The notes below the pieces were generated by a model, which saw only the letters and a program-made list of their open reading frames with translations, searched no databases and was not told where the DNA came from. A DNA stretch of 64,000 nt, taken from NCBI RefSeq assembly GCF_022539665.2, contig NC_081338.1, forward strand, positions 5,331,679 to 5,395,678, in the 5' to 3' direction. Of this stretch, positions 13,301-24,534 are shown piece after piece (the first letter of the stretch is position 1; every line of letters starts with the position of its first letter). This DNA is from Daphnia carinata (taxonomy: Eukaryota > Arthropoda > Branchiopoda > Diplostraca > Daphniidae). Both the position numbers and the translations under genes were made by a program.

Positions 13301-15962
13301 CATCAAGACGGAAACGGAGCCTACCAGACGGGATTCATGATCTCCCAGGGGACAATACGACGCGGATCGAGATGCTCGACATCAAAGGCATTCTTACGTC
13401 CGGTGCGGAAGCGCAAGAACCTGCACATCGCGATGCATTCGCACGTGATGCAAATCATGATCGACCCTGAAACGTATCAAGCTTACGCCGTCAAATTCGC
13501 CCGGAAGGGCAAGATCTACGTCATCCGGGCCACCAAGGAAATTGTCTTATCTGCCGGATCTGTCAACACGCCGCAATTGCTCATGTTGAGCGGTGTCGGG
13601 CCGGCTGAGCATTTGCAACAGCTCGGAATTCCCGTCATCTCCGATTTGAGAGTCGGCGACAACTTGCAGGACCATATCGCGGCCGGCGGAATGGTCTTTA
13701 CGCTGGAGCAGCCCGTCTCTTTGGTCCAGAGCCGCTTCGAGAATTTGCCCAGCATCTTGCGCTACGCCATGTTCGATTCGGGACCGTTGACGACGCTGGG
13801 TGGAGTCGAAGGCCTGGCCTGGGTCAACACCAAATACGCCAATCACAGCGACGACTGGCCCGACATCGAGTTCCATTTCGTTTCCGGCACGCCAGCCGCC
13901 GACGGAGGAGCTCAAATTCGTCGTGTCCACGGTGTCACTGATTTCGTCTGGGACAATTATTTCGCGCCAGTTGCCTACAGGGACACTTGGTCCGTCGTGC
14001 CCATGTTGCTGAGACCTCGATCGGTCGGCTACATCCGTTTGCAATCCGCCGATCCGTACGACAAACCGCTTATCTACCCAAACTACTTTGTCGACGACCA
14101 GGACGTCCGGGTTCTCGTCGAGGGCGTCAAAATCGGTTTGGCGCTGGGCGAGACGGCCGCCTTCAAGAAATTGGGCTCGAAATTCTGGGCGCAGCCTTTC
14201 CCCGGATGTGAGCATTTGCCCTTGTGGACGGACGAGTACTGGGCCTGTTTTGTGCGCCACTACTCGTCAACAATTTACCATCCGACTGGAACGGCGAAAA
14301 TGGGACCACCGGGCGACCCGACAGCTGTCGTCGATCCCGAGCTCAGAGTTTACGGCGTTCACAATTTGCGTGTCGTCGATTGCTCCATCATGCCCAACGT
14401 CCCATCGGGCAACACCAACGCCCCAGCGGTACGTTAAATAATTTTGTAAAAATTTAAGATTTCGAATTTACAAAAATTGAATTGATTTGCAGATTATGGT
14501 GGGAGAGAAAGGTGCCGATTTAATTAAATCATTCTGGTTAAATTACGCATCGAAGAAAAAGTAGGAATTTCAAAAAGGACCAACAACAACAAGGCGCATT
14601 TCCACAGATTTTTTCTCTCTTTCAACCTAGTCTCATCAACTTTGAAATCTCGTTGAAATCGGGACTCTATCTATTTCTCTATTATTTTATATCTCCCTGC
14701 GCATTTGTTAAAAGGATCGTCTGGAACATCCCCCCCCCAAAAAAAAACAAGAATGACTTGAGCACAAGAACAAAAGTGTGTGTGTGTGTGTGTGTCTACA
14801 AAGAAGAGAACAAATGTGAAAACTTGGCAAGTGAAATGTCGTAGAACCCTCGTTTTGGGTGTGTTTGTGAACCCTCAGGCTCGTCAAGTCACTTGGCTCA
14901 TCACCCATAACAAGAAATTTAACGAACAGAAAAACGAAAAAAAAAATCTGTTTGGCCCAACGTGTTTTTTTTATGTTTTTGACAAAATTTAGAAATCATC
15001 ATTCAATTTGTTTCGCCCCCCACTTTTTTTTTCGAAATAACACGAAACTTCATAAGAGTGCCATTAAGCGTCATCCATTTCACCCCACGTGTGTTTTGAT
15101 TTTCTATTTTAATTTTTTTTGCTTTTTCTCTTTACAAAAAAAATGTTAGTATGTATTAATTAATGAATTCTTTTCTTGGGAAGGTGTCAGTGTTTTCAAA
15201 ACAAAAAAAGGTGGGTTCCTTAAATGACCTTTTTTTTTAAACGTGTTCTTTCGAGCTGAGCTCGTGATTACACACGCATAAAAAAAGCACACACAGACGA
15301 AAAGAACAAAACAGTAATGTTGTCAATGATGTTCCAAAAAAAAATGAAAATGTCCTTCGTAAATTGTCAAAAAAATTAATACATTTTCGCCTTGTAAAAA
15401 AATGAGGCAAACGACCTATCGTTTCCTAACGAAAAGACTTGAAAATTCTAATTCTATTCAAATTATAGGGAATAATAAAAAAAAATGAGATAAAATAAAC
15501 AAACGGCTTGTACGGAAGCCAAACATGTTGTGTCTGCCCATCGCATTTGCAAGAGAAACGTCCTGCACTTGAATGTTTTCCTTGCCCCCTTGTTCCAACA
15601 ACGTCAGCCCCAAAAAAAAGGGGGAATGAAACCATGTATGGATAATAATAATCACAATCATATTCGTATGTCCTCCCTGTTCCCCCTAACCCCCTTCATC
15701 TAGGGCCCCACCCCATCGTTGCGATCAATAACACACTAGTCGCATACCCTATACACACAGCAAAGCGAATCTTAATTGCATAGCAAAAGAGATTCACACA
15801 ATTCAACATCAAATGAAATGTTACTACGCATCAATGTTAATTGAATATCACCTCAGGATAGGATTACGTAATTTCAAGGTGAAATAAACAATATAAAAGA
15901 AAAGGAAAGTTACCTGAGACGACCAAAGCTTCGTTCGGTCCAACAGTGTGGATGTTTCCCAT
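4314..15962 (-). CDS. Flot2: Flotillin-2 (reggie-1), lipid-raft scaffold protein
   Basis: Flotillin-2 is a peripheral membrane scaffold of lipid microdomains that acts in endocytosis, adhesion and signalling, usually as hetero-oligomers with flotillin-1. Ten coding exons join in frame to 424 residues (human about 428): 15962-15914, 6923-6829, 6765-6544, 6101-6002, 5942-5830, 5541-5422, 5346-5132, 4830-4647, 4558-4412, 4343-4314. The start [21 protein letters not shown] is the flotillin-2 N-terminus: Gly2 for myristoylation and the CC pair for palmitoylation are present, with Ile at position 4 where vertebrates have Cys. A PHB/SPFH domain follows (about residues 5-200: [21 protein letters not shown]), then the coiled flotillin domain with AE/EA repeats, ending near [18 protein letters not shown]. 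Intron 1 is about 9 kb and contains another gene on the opposite strand. Intron 8 (4559-4646) is nearly one third poly-T. Confidence 0.95.
10971..11263 (+). promoter_or_regulatory. Probable TATA/Inr core promoter and 5' UTR exon of the GMC oxidoreductase gene
   Basis: TATAAAG at 10971-10977, preceded by an (AT)n tract, is followed by an arthropod-type initiator TCAGTT at 11006-11011. A good splice donor (AACAG|GTGAGT) follows at about 11263. The next strong plus-strand feature is the start codon of the GMC gene at 12188, so this can be a noncoding first exon. The TATA-Inr distance of about 36 bp is slightly long. The link to the downstream gene is inferred. Confidence 0.35.
12188..14564 (+). 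CDS. GMC-family oxidoreductase (glucose dehydrogenase [FAD, quinone]-like)
   Basis: Glucose-methanol-choline oxidoreductases are FAD enzymes that oxidise sugars, alcohols or sterol-like substrates. In arthropods the group includes glucose dehydrogenase and expanded paralogues linked to cuticle, immunity and ecdysteroid metabolism; the substrate cannot be told here. Five exons, 12188-12322, 12488-12723, 12947-13227, 13293-14428 and 14493-14564, join to 619 residues. Residues 1-32 are a hydrophobic signal/anchor. The Rossmann FAD motif GAGSAG is at 57-62, followed by LLLEAGG (Glu81 for ribose binding). The first GMC signature ([20 protein letters not shown]), the second signature ([13 protein letters not shown]) and the C-terminal catalytic region (HPTGTAKMG, His547; then [20 protein letters not shown]) are all present, so the enzyme looks intact. 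The whole gene lies inside intron 1 of flotillin-2 on the other strand. A long minus-strand frame opposite exon 4 is a shadow. Confidence 0.93.
14776..14795 (+). repeat. (GT)10 microsatellite in the GMC gene 3' region
   Basis: Ten uninterrupted GT dinucleotides lie about 210 bp downstream of the GMC stop codon, possibly in its 3' UTR. Surrounding sequence has many A and T homopolymers. Confidence 0.8.
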
Positions 15963-16383
15963 TGTGTTTTTGTTATAAAAACGAAGTGAAGAAACAAGTT
16001 TTGATTGAAATCAGAGATGAAGGCAGTCAGGAACCACTGTCACTCGGCACGCGAAAGTTTAATTGTTAAATAGTCACGGCAGTCGCGTTCGTTCCTCCCC
16101 TTTTTTCAATCGCACATGATGGTGAAACGCTTACCGAGATCTTTTCACGTTTCCACAATTCATTCAAAACGAGCGCAACACAAATTCCCTGTGTGTCACA
16201 CCAGAGATAACTGTTGTTCAACGCCCTGCTATTTGATGTACAGTCACTCTCACTTTCTTTTCATGCACGTTCGGGTGCTTGTTAGTTATCTTTGCATCTA
16301 TTGACAGTCGACACAAACCAACAGCTCAACAGACGCCACAGAAAGTAATGCCATCTGTTGGCTGTTTTGCGCAACGCAGCCAT

Positions 16384-17012
16384 CTAGCGGCCAAATTTTG
16401 TACTACATGAAGATGTTTTTAATTTCTTCTTGTGTTTTCTTGCATTTCGGCTCACTGACCACTTTTCTTTTACATGTTTTTCTATCCGAGTACTTGGCGT
16501 CTTGCATTGTATGCATGATTCGGCAATGACTTCATCCGACATCACCATTCTTCTTTGCTTACGGCAGGCCTGCATCGCAAACACCTGAAAAAAATGTAGC
16601 TATTTTTACAAGCTCATACAACCTTTCAAGAAAACAAAAACACAACTTATTCAATCTGATACATTAACCTCGACTTGGTAATTATATTAAGACTTTTTTA
16701 CTCTTCAAACACAAAGTTTTGCACGCAAATGCCCGTAGTAAAGGCGTTACGCCTAAATTGGTGTTGTTGGCGCCATTACGTTCCACTGCAAGCAGAAATT
16801 GGCGGGACACTTCTTTTTAAGGGGCTAGTGCCCTTAATTGTTCTTTCTACGTCATTTCATCAGAGGTCTGGATTTTATTTATTTAATTTCCCATTACAAA
16901 AAATCTTATCTTGATTAATAGAGGATTATGATACTTACAATTTCAAATCTCCAACGCCCTCCTTTGTTGTAGTCCTGGATTATATTTGCACCATTCAAAT
17001 ACAAAAACAGCC
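16384..17012 (-). CDS. Possible small gene, unidentified
   Basis: Two stretches join across a normal intron. The upstream one (about 17012-16939) reads RLFLYLNGANIIQDYNKGG then RWRFEI and ends at a GTAAGT donor. The downstream one begins after a TTTTTTCAG acceptor at about 16586 and reads VFAMQACRKQRRMVMSDEV with a CIQC pair, then a Lys-rich tail to the stop at 16384. No start codon is visible in the same frame upstream. A neighbouring frame from 17291 gives a plausible N-terminus, so a frameshift or missing exon is possible. The family is not recognised. It lies upstream of flotillin-2. Confidence 0.25.
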
Positions 17013-17414
17013 GAGATAAAAGAGGAAATGCACGTCTACATTTGTAATGTCTTCATACATTGAAACTCGGTTGTAGGAAGACACAAAATATTTTAAATTC
17101 ACGAGCATCGCCATTCCTTGACTGAACGCGCGCTCATCCCTACGAACTACGACCAAACTTTGAACAACGTTGCCAAACTTCCTTTCTCTTCCCTCTAATT
17201 GCAAAACAAGTATGGCCGACTCTGGCCAATGAAAAGCGAGACTGGGCGGAAGAGGGTGAGTATTAAAAAGTTCCATCAAACAACGCGTCAAGCAGAATCC
17301 TCATTCTGTTGGCTGCCATTACTCAGTTAGGTTCACGTGGCGAGAGGGTGTTTCCCCATTTTTTTTTTTCTTTCTCATACCTTTTTTCGAACTGACAGAG
17401 TTTTTAAAAAAATA

Positions 17415-18388
17415 ATGGCCTACCTTACTAAAGCCCAACAGCATGACAATCACGACCAGTTGGAAATCGACATTGAAAATGCTTTTTCCAACATCAGTAT
17501 TGTTCCGAATTATCCTTTACTCAAGAAATTTTCCTTACCAAATATGCCGACAAGCTACGAAACCGTTGGTATAGCTAACCCTACATTAGAATGCATGATA
17601 AAAGAAACAAAGACAGTTTAGAATCTCACATTGGGCACATTATATTGTCAGGTATTCTGGACGGAGAAATCAGAAAGATTGAAAATAGTGCTAGACAACA
17701 TATCGAGTATCACTTTTGTCTACGTAATCACACATATTGGAACTGGAACGACGAAATTTTACCCGACATGTTGAAATGTGTTTTCTACACTACCTGCGAA
17801 AATTTTGCCGCCATTTTACCTAAGGAAACGAACATCTGGTGAGCAGAATATCGTATCAATGTTTGATTTTAATTCAAATGTTAATTTTTTAAATTTTGCT
17901 TTGTTTAATTTTCAGGGTGTGTGGCTATTTCTCGCCCTCTGGATTGTTCATAATTTGCCGAGAAGTTCGTCTAGCCAGTGATAGTGATATTGCTGCACTG
18001 TCACACTATGGAATTCCGTGAAAAATTACGTACTAGTAGTAGGAATTGCTGGACTGCCCAAGATTGTGTGGAACAGAATGGGAAGTGTTTTCTATTTTAT
18101 GTTAACTTTGTTTTAATTGTTTTCAAAATTGTTCACACTGATTTATTAATTAGTATAAAAGTTGTGAACTATTTCCAGTCTGTTTTTCATGATAATCTTG
18201 CTAGTCAACAGGATTACTCGAAGAAAGAAAAGGCTACCATTCATTTGTATAGTGCTATTCAGATGCTATCAAAGTCATGCCAAGTTGTGTGTGATATAAA
18301 AGTGGCTTCATATCTCCTCTGCTACACTCTCTGTTTCAATTGCCTCGTGGTTGCTGTGGATAAGGATTGCCATTTTGCCTTTAACTAG
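17415..18388 (+). pseudogene. Broken protein-coding gene, family not recognised
   Basis: From ATG at 17415 (MAYLTKAQQHDNHDQLEI) a protein-like frame runs to about 17605, where it must shift by one base to continue as DSLESHIGHIILSGILDG to a good donor at 17838. The next exon (acceptor just before 17916) continues in phase as WVCGYFSPSGLFIICREV, then meets a stop at about 18018. A one-base shift there resumes protein-like sequence (NYVLVVGIAGLPKIVWNRMG). A third block at about 18179-18388 (SVFHDNLASQQDYSKKEKA) cannot be joined in phase. At least two single-base lesions in one short gene favour a pseudogene, but assembly indels could also explain them. It faces the doubtful minus-strand gene across about 120 bp. 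Confidence 0.4.
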
Positions 18389-19893
18389 TAATTGTTTTTT
18401 AAACAAAGATTCTGTTCAAAGAAGGAGCAAAATGACCCATTCGGTTGAAAATTCTTGGATGTCCAAACTTGTCTCGTTCTCACCACATTAAAAGCTTATG
18501 GAAATAATGGTAAGTATTAGACATACAGTTATTGCAATTATTTCAATAAACCTCCTGATTTGTTCTTTATCATCCATTGAATTCTTCCAAATCAACTTGT
18601 ATGTATATTTTAGGTACTGGCTGTAAAGTGTCGAACGCTGTGCCTGCAATGAACCAAAATTTAATTCCCCATTCAAGAGATTAGTGAGCTAATGCCAAAC
18701 TTCAATGGCCCAAAGAATTCTAATTATTGGGGAGAAAAATCAATTAGTGCTTCTCCCTTACCCAAAGCTAACTGAAAATGGAACGGCTGGAAAGTATGCA
18801 GTTCATAATTCATGTAATTTTTTTTGTTTTTATTTTATTTTATATTTTCTTAAATCTTTCTTAAATATAAATATTTTACAGTAAATTTTTACAGATTATC
18901 ATGATGTTTCATTAATTTCATGGACACAAGCATAGATTTCTTCTTTGCCAATGATGTGTGCTTCCTGGTGATTAAGTGAAACATTGATGTGTTCTTTCTG
19001 CAGAACTAAATCAATGTGTGATATGCTTCTGTTGAAAATTGTGGCAATTTAATAGAATTGTGGATTGCAAGATTTTATGCCATTTTGAATAAAACTCTTA
19101 AAGAAATTATTTGTCAACTGTATTTGGTTTTCTGGCAACGTTGTACTTCGGTGGCAGTCCATCGTTCAGACTTGGGATGTGGCCAAAGTTCAACGTGTCG
19201 CCGCAGTTTGAACTCGAAATTGAAAATTGAAACAACAGTTTTTTCGCAGTTGCGAATATTTTGCTAATGTTTCCAGTTTTTGATCGATGGCAGTCACCTG
19301 AAGCCAAGGTATCGTCTTTTTTTCATAAAATTGTCGTATATTGTTGTAGTTGCCCCTATTTGTAACACCATGCTGCTGAGAAAAGACTAGAAGCATGTGA
19401 CTGACTTCCAATTCAATTTATCTTCTTATATTTTTCCTTTTTGTGTATCTTTTTCATTTTTGTCGAGTCAAACATCTGGGGAAGCAAAACCATTCCTGTA
19501 AATGGATAACATTTTATTATTCATCAAGGTAGAAACAAGCTTTTCAGCACTCGATGCTGTCCTGTTGACTCCATACATCTATGTTATACAGCCTAACAGA
19601 GCCAAAGGTCTGTTCCCCTCAGTGGGCATGTTACAGCATTTGTCTATTTGAAGGTTCACCTTGGCTACAAATCATCTTCTGAAATCCATTAATACTGTCT
19701 GCGCCACCCACAGTCTTTGAAAAATGGATTAATTTTTTTTTTTAGTACAAACAAGCAAATTCACTAGCAGTAGATGCAGATTCAGCAGAAATTGTTTTTA
19801 AAAACTGCTCTTATGTGTTTTATATTATAGAGCCACTGAAATTGATTTCGGGGAAAGGACTCAGGAATAACAAATTTTGGTCATCTTCATACC
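18389..19893. other. AT-rich intergenic DNA
   Basis: No convincing coding exon was found. The stretch from about 19700 to 19893 precedes the start codon of the next gene and may contain its promoter and 5' UTR. Confidence 0.4.
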
Positions 19894-21831
19894 ATGCACT
19901 CTCCATCCAATTGCAGTGCAAGCAACTTACCATTTGGTCTCCCACCTCATGTCTCAACCTTCTTCCCAAAATCTGAATCAGTTAATGGCTCTACTGGACA
20001 TCCATCCCAAGAAAATGCAGAAACGAGGTAAGTAAATTTCTTAAAAATAAAAATAAAATTATTTTAAATAACGATGACCAGGATTGACAAATGACATGAT
20101 TTGTGTTCTTATTTCCATTATGAAATCAATACTAGCAGATAGTTAAAACTGTTCCTAATCATTCCATTCATATTTTTTAGGGCAATTGATAATAAAAGGC
20201 AAGAATGCCATTCGCAGGAGCACCACCATTCAGGCAGATACTTTGACACATCCAATCAAGTGGCTGCATATGAAAACACTTCGCAGTCCTGTCAATACGT
20301 ACCCGAGGACGGCGTGTCTACCAATGGAAATAACGGAACAAAACAACGCGAAGTTGAAGTATACCTTTGCGACCCTCGTTTGAGCCGGAAAAATGGTGGG
20401 CAGGGTTTCCATAGTCCTCACCCCATTTCTCATCCTGATTGGATTAAACGTGGCCAAGGATCTCAAATGACTTCAGATTCATGGAGCAAACAGGTGCAAG
20501 AGAAACCCTTTGTTCCACCATTACCCTCTTCCCCTTCACTAACTCCACTAACCCCTCCTTCGCTTCTTCCTACCCATTCGCCATCACAAGAACCAGTGCC
20601 GGCTCTTCCCATTTCGGAGCCGGCTGGCCATCTTGAAACTAAATGGAAACCTAAAATCGCGTCTTGTCAAATCTTACAGCAAGAGACTGATACTGTCTCG
20701 TCTGTACTGAACAATTTGTCGACCGGTCGAATACCAAGAGATCATTCCACGCCAATGATACCATGCTTATTATCCCTACCTTTTCCGGTCTATTGCTTTA
20801 ATGTAAGTCACGGATAAAATATTCCATGTGTATCGTTAGCTAATTCTGTTTATTCTTTATAGTGCCATGAAGTTGGCCATGAGGCAAGACAATGTTCCAT
20901 TGGTAATTCCGTCAAGCAACCCAAAAAAAGGAAGTCAGATGAAAGTCAGGGGTGCTGTAAAGTATATTATATTTCCTTGTTTAATACCTTTCAAAAATTA
21001 ATTAAATGGCATTCTTTTTATCCTCGATCAGCACACTAAAAAGGGAAACCATGATATTGATTGTCCTAGTTTAGCGAGTGTAACTCAGGAAATTGGAAGC
21101 TCTGCTGAGAAACCTTCCGTTTCTCGATGGGCTACAGGTGCCAATGCAGTTCCCCAATTAGTAGGAGGAAAGACGCCAGTTGTCAGAATATCCGTCGATA
21201 ATAATCCAGTTGCTGCTGGTTCTTCGACAATGGAAGAAACTCTTCAAGAGAGTTTTGTCATTCAAAAAAATATTGCAAATGCCACGTTCTCCGTGGAATC
21301 GAAATCCGTAATAAATGAAGCCGACATTGACGAACTTCTAGCAAGCGCTAGACTTGCTGGAAGTAGAAAGGCGGATACCTTATCCAGTGAAAAGAGCGAT
21401 TCGTCAGTTTCCAAGACTATACTCATCCCCAATTATGCGGAGAGAAATGTAGGGAATACCAACCCTTGCTTACCTAGTATAACCAGCGCAGAAGGATCTT
21501 CCGGGACCAAAGATGACCAAAAAGGAAACGAGAAGGAAAAAACAGGCAAAAACAATAACGCGGACATTCAAATTTGCAATCTAGTAAATTTTCGTTTTTG
21601 TTTTATTTATTATTGTTATAATTTTGTTTTATCTCCAGTTTTGCCAGCCTTTTATTTTCATCTTCTTTTTTACAGTGCAAGAAAAAGAAGGGAGGCCATG
21701 TACAGGGTTGTCTTAATTCAAAAAATGGTCGTATCTTACACAATCTAGAGAAAAGGCTCAGCGAAAAATTGCCCAAAAAGATACGAAAGAGAGGAAAAGA
21801 AGTGGGCAATATTTTCCGAGATCTTAAATAA
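19894..21831 (+). CDS. Unrecognised protein with three zinc-knuckle-like motifs
   Basis: Five exons join in frame to 520 residues: 19894-20027, 20181-20802, 20863-20961, 21032-21583, 21676-21831. The protein is rich in Ser, Pro and Thr, with a Pro-rich stretch near residues 155-190, so most of it is probably disordered. Three short Cys/His motifs are seen: CFNCHEVGHEARQC (a true C-x2-C-x4-H-x4-C knuckle), CCKHTKKGNHDIDC (second ligand is His, irregular spacing) and CNLCKKKKGGHVQGC. Each is cut by a phase-0 intron immediately before the second ligand. CCHC knuckles usually bind single-stranded nucleic acid, so an RNA- or DNA-related nuclear role is inferred, not shown. The C-terminus is Lys/Arg-rich. 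The stop lies only 72 bp before the next start codon; an alternative donor (GTGGGC at about 21803) would fuse both genes in frame. Confidence 0.65.
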
Positions 21832-21903
21832 GGTGAATAACGTTAAAATTTTGGAAATCGTTCAAATAATATCTGACTTACCTTGGGCTTTAATCTTCGA
21901 TAG

Positions 21904-24534
21904 ATGAAAAGCGATGGGATATTTCCGCCGATGCCAGTAGAACGCCCTCCGCAACAAAGGCGAAAGAAAAGTCTGGAAGAACAACAGGTCTTGGAACGTG
22001 TAGAATTAATTAAAAGGGTACCCAGAGAGGTAAAACGTTTTATGTATTTTTTTTTATCAGGAGCTTTAATTCTTATTTATTTATTTTGTGTTAACATTAG
22101 GAACTGGAAGAAATTGTTTTGAGGCATGTTTATGCTTGTGATGCAAATAAATGCAGCAAAGCAGAATTGGACAAAGCTGAAGATGAGATATTAAACTTGA
22201 GAAAACATATTCTCATTACTAAAATAAATAATGTAAGAACAAGTTTTATTCCTAGAAATAACGCAATGATCTAGAAATTGACTAATACGATTCGTTACTG
22301 CAGCAAAAAGGTAAAAAGAAAGCAAAACCGACACCTAAGCAAACTCGTTCCATTGGCATACAAGTAGAATCGGTCAGTAGCAAATTTAAATATCGCATCT
22401 CTAGTTTCACATATGACATTCTTTTTCTGACAATCTAGCTGCATTGTGCAACATCTGGCCAGCAGAACATCCCGTTGACAGTTGAATGTCTTCCCCCTGT
22501 GCATATCAAATTAGAGAGGACTGAACCGCCATCACCAGAGTTATCCACTTCAAAGAAGGATAACTCAAATCGTAGTTGTCCACCGCCCAGTGTTGGCACT
22601 TCAGCTGTGGCTCAATTACCGTGCGATCCCATAGTCAGCAGCAGCAATACAACAGACGAAAGGATTGTGAAAATCGAAAAGCAATGCATGCCAATATTGC
22701 GTGATAACTCATTACATACCGAAAACAATCGTGAACACCAGGAAACAACAGTGACTCCTCATAGTCAACTACCTCTACAAGAATCCACATTTACTTATGC
22801 TAAACCTGCGCTTAATGTCAAGAATAACGTTCCGTCTTTACTTGGACATCCTCCGAAACAATTTCCAGTTTCTGCCGACCCGATCAATCCTTCCGCCAAG
22901 TATTACCAATCGTCCAAGGAGCGACCCACCAACACTACGACAGGTCGAATTGTTAGACACCTGGAACAGCAACGTGCATCCTCATCAAGCACTTTAGGTG
23001 AACTTTCATCGACGTCTGCTGGTATCACACGCCAAAGACAACAACCTTCAGCCGCTTCCAATTCGTATCAGCAACCGTACGTATGTACTTATGGGATCCA
23101 ACAGGTAAAAAGATTATCCCTGTTGAGGCTTTACTTAAATGGAATAATTAATTGTTATAGTATTATATAAGTAATTATTAATTGTTTACTTTGGTTCCAC
23201 AGAAAAGTCAAAGAATCGAGAACGTCCAATCGGATTTCCGACCGATAAAGTTGGAGAACATTAAAATTGAAGCAAACAAACCAAGGGAAGTGATTATTAT
23301 ACCAATTCAGAGAAGCAATGTGCACGCTTTAGGTTCACGCGAGCTCCCTATTCAAATTGAGGTATTTATAATTTAGAATTATTGAGTAACATTTTTCGCT
23401 ACATTTTATTGTTTTTCGTTTTACAATTAGTGATAACCAAATTTGTTGAGACTTCTTTCTACCTTTTTGTTCACCGTTATACCCTAGAAAAAGTAAGTTA
23501 TGATGGAGCTGTTATGCTCCATTAATTTTTCAGAAATGCGAATCTCTTTTTGTTTAGTGTTGGCAGTTGGAATTCCTTTGGTACTTCTGTATCATCCTAA
23601 TTTTCGTTGAGTTTCGGGCTGATCTTTTGGTGCCTACCAAAAGCGGTGGAAGAATACAAGCTCTAAACTCCTAGGTTCTTTTAAGAGTGCTCGATTTCTA
23701 ATGCGCCTGTATTCTATTCTTTAATTGTAGAAATACCGTTACTGATATTACTCGGGCAATATGCAGAGCTACATTGCATCCGTTTTGCCATTGTGATTAT
23801 AAATGTTAGTCTTATTGTGTTGCTCATTGGTTTCATATTAGTTCCGACACGTATCTTCGAAGAATATGAGGAAATATTTCCTCTTTCACTGCTATGCGAC
23901 TAAAAACGACGACATTGTTTTTATTTTTATTTATTTTTTAAAACTTTTTTCAGTTTTAATTAACCAGTTTGGCAATCCTGTAATCCTGATGTACTTGTTC
24001 GTTTTTAGTTCCATGAGCCATAGAACCCTTCTATGACTCATAGAACCCTTTTTTCTTAAGTAATATTTTACTTTTAGATTATTAATTTGTTACTTGTGGA
24101 ACGACAAATATTTCTTAACGATTTGCATGGTAGGAACATGCAGGTTTCGCTAAGAGACACATGAACGTTTTAAATGAAGTGTATATCAAGTAACGCTTTA
24201 GTTTCAGCCAAAGCATGAACCACGTGCTATTGGCACAGAAAAAGGCAGCATTCCTGTTAATTCACAGTGGGAGTTCGCGTGGTTGGAGGTTGGCATTCTT
24301 AAAGGTAAAGAACAAATTTTTATTGGAATTGGTGCAACAGTGGGGTGCCCAGTGCACACTTAATCAAACATTTTTTACTCGTCAGAAGGAGAAGTTGGAA
24401 TCTTTCCTCAATTAGGTGAATCAAGTTGTTCTTCATTTATAAGTTTGCAAACAATAATTTCACAAATTTCAATTAAATTGTTTTTAGTAGACATGAGGAG
24501 ATCAATGTTTAAAAAATCTATTAACTTGCTATAA
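21904..24534 (+). CDS. Unrecognised Ser/Pro-rich protein, possibly the 3' part of the preceding gene
   Basis: Eight exons join in phase to 441 residues: 21904-22029, 22101-22232, 22304-22372, 22439-23104, 23203-23361, 24208-24304, 24386-24415, 24488-24534. A shorter form stopping just after 23361 is possible if the acceptor at 23430 is used (immediate TGA). The N-terminal third is charged and helical (RKKSLEEQQVLERVELIKRV), the middle is low-complexity Ser/Pro/Thr, and the last 60 residues are compact and hydrophobic (QWEFAWLEVGILKEGEVGIF), the part most likely to fold. The first ATG directly follows a 3' splice site (CTTCGATAG|ATG), so this start may be internal to a larger transcript with the zinc-knuckle gene. 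No family is recognised. Confidence 0.55.

Noticed and set aside
13547-14260. A 237-codon open frame on the minus strand
   Set aside because: It is exactly opposite GMC exon 4, which has clear family motifs and a proper splice chain; the minus frame has no domain and is a codon-usage shadow.
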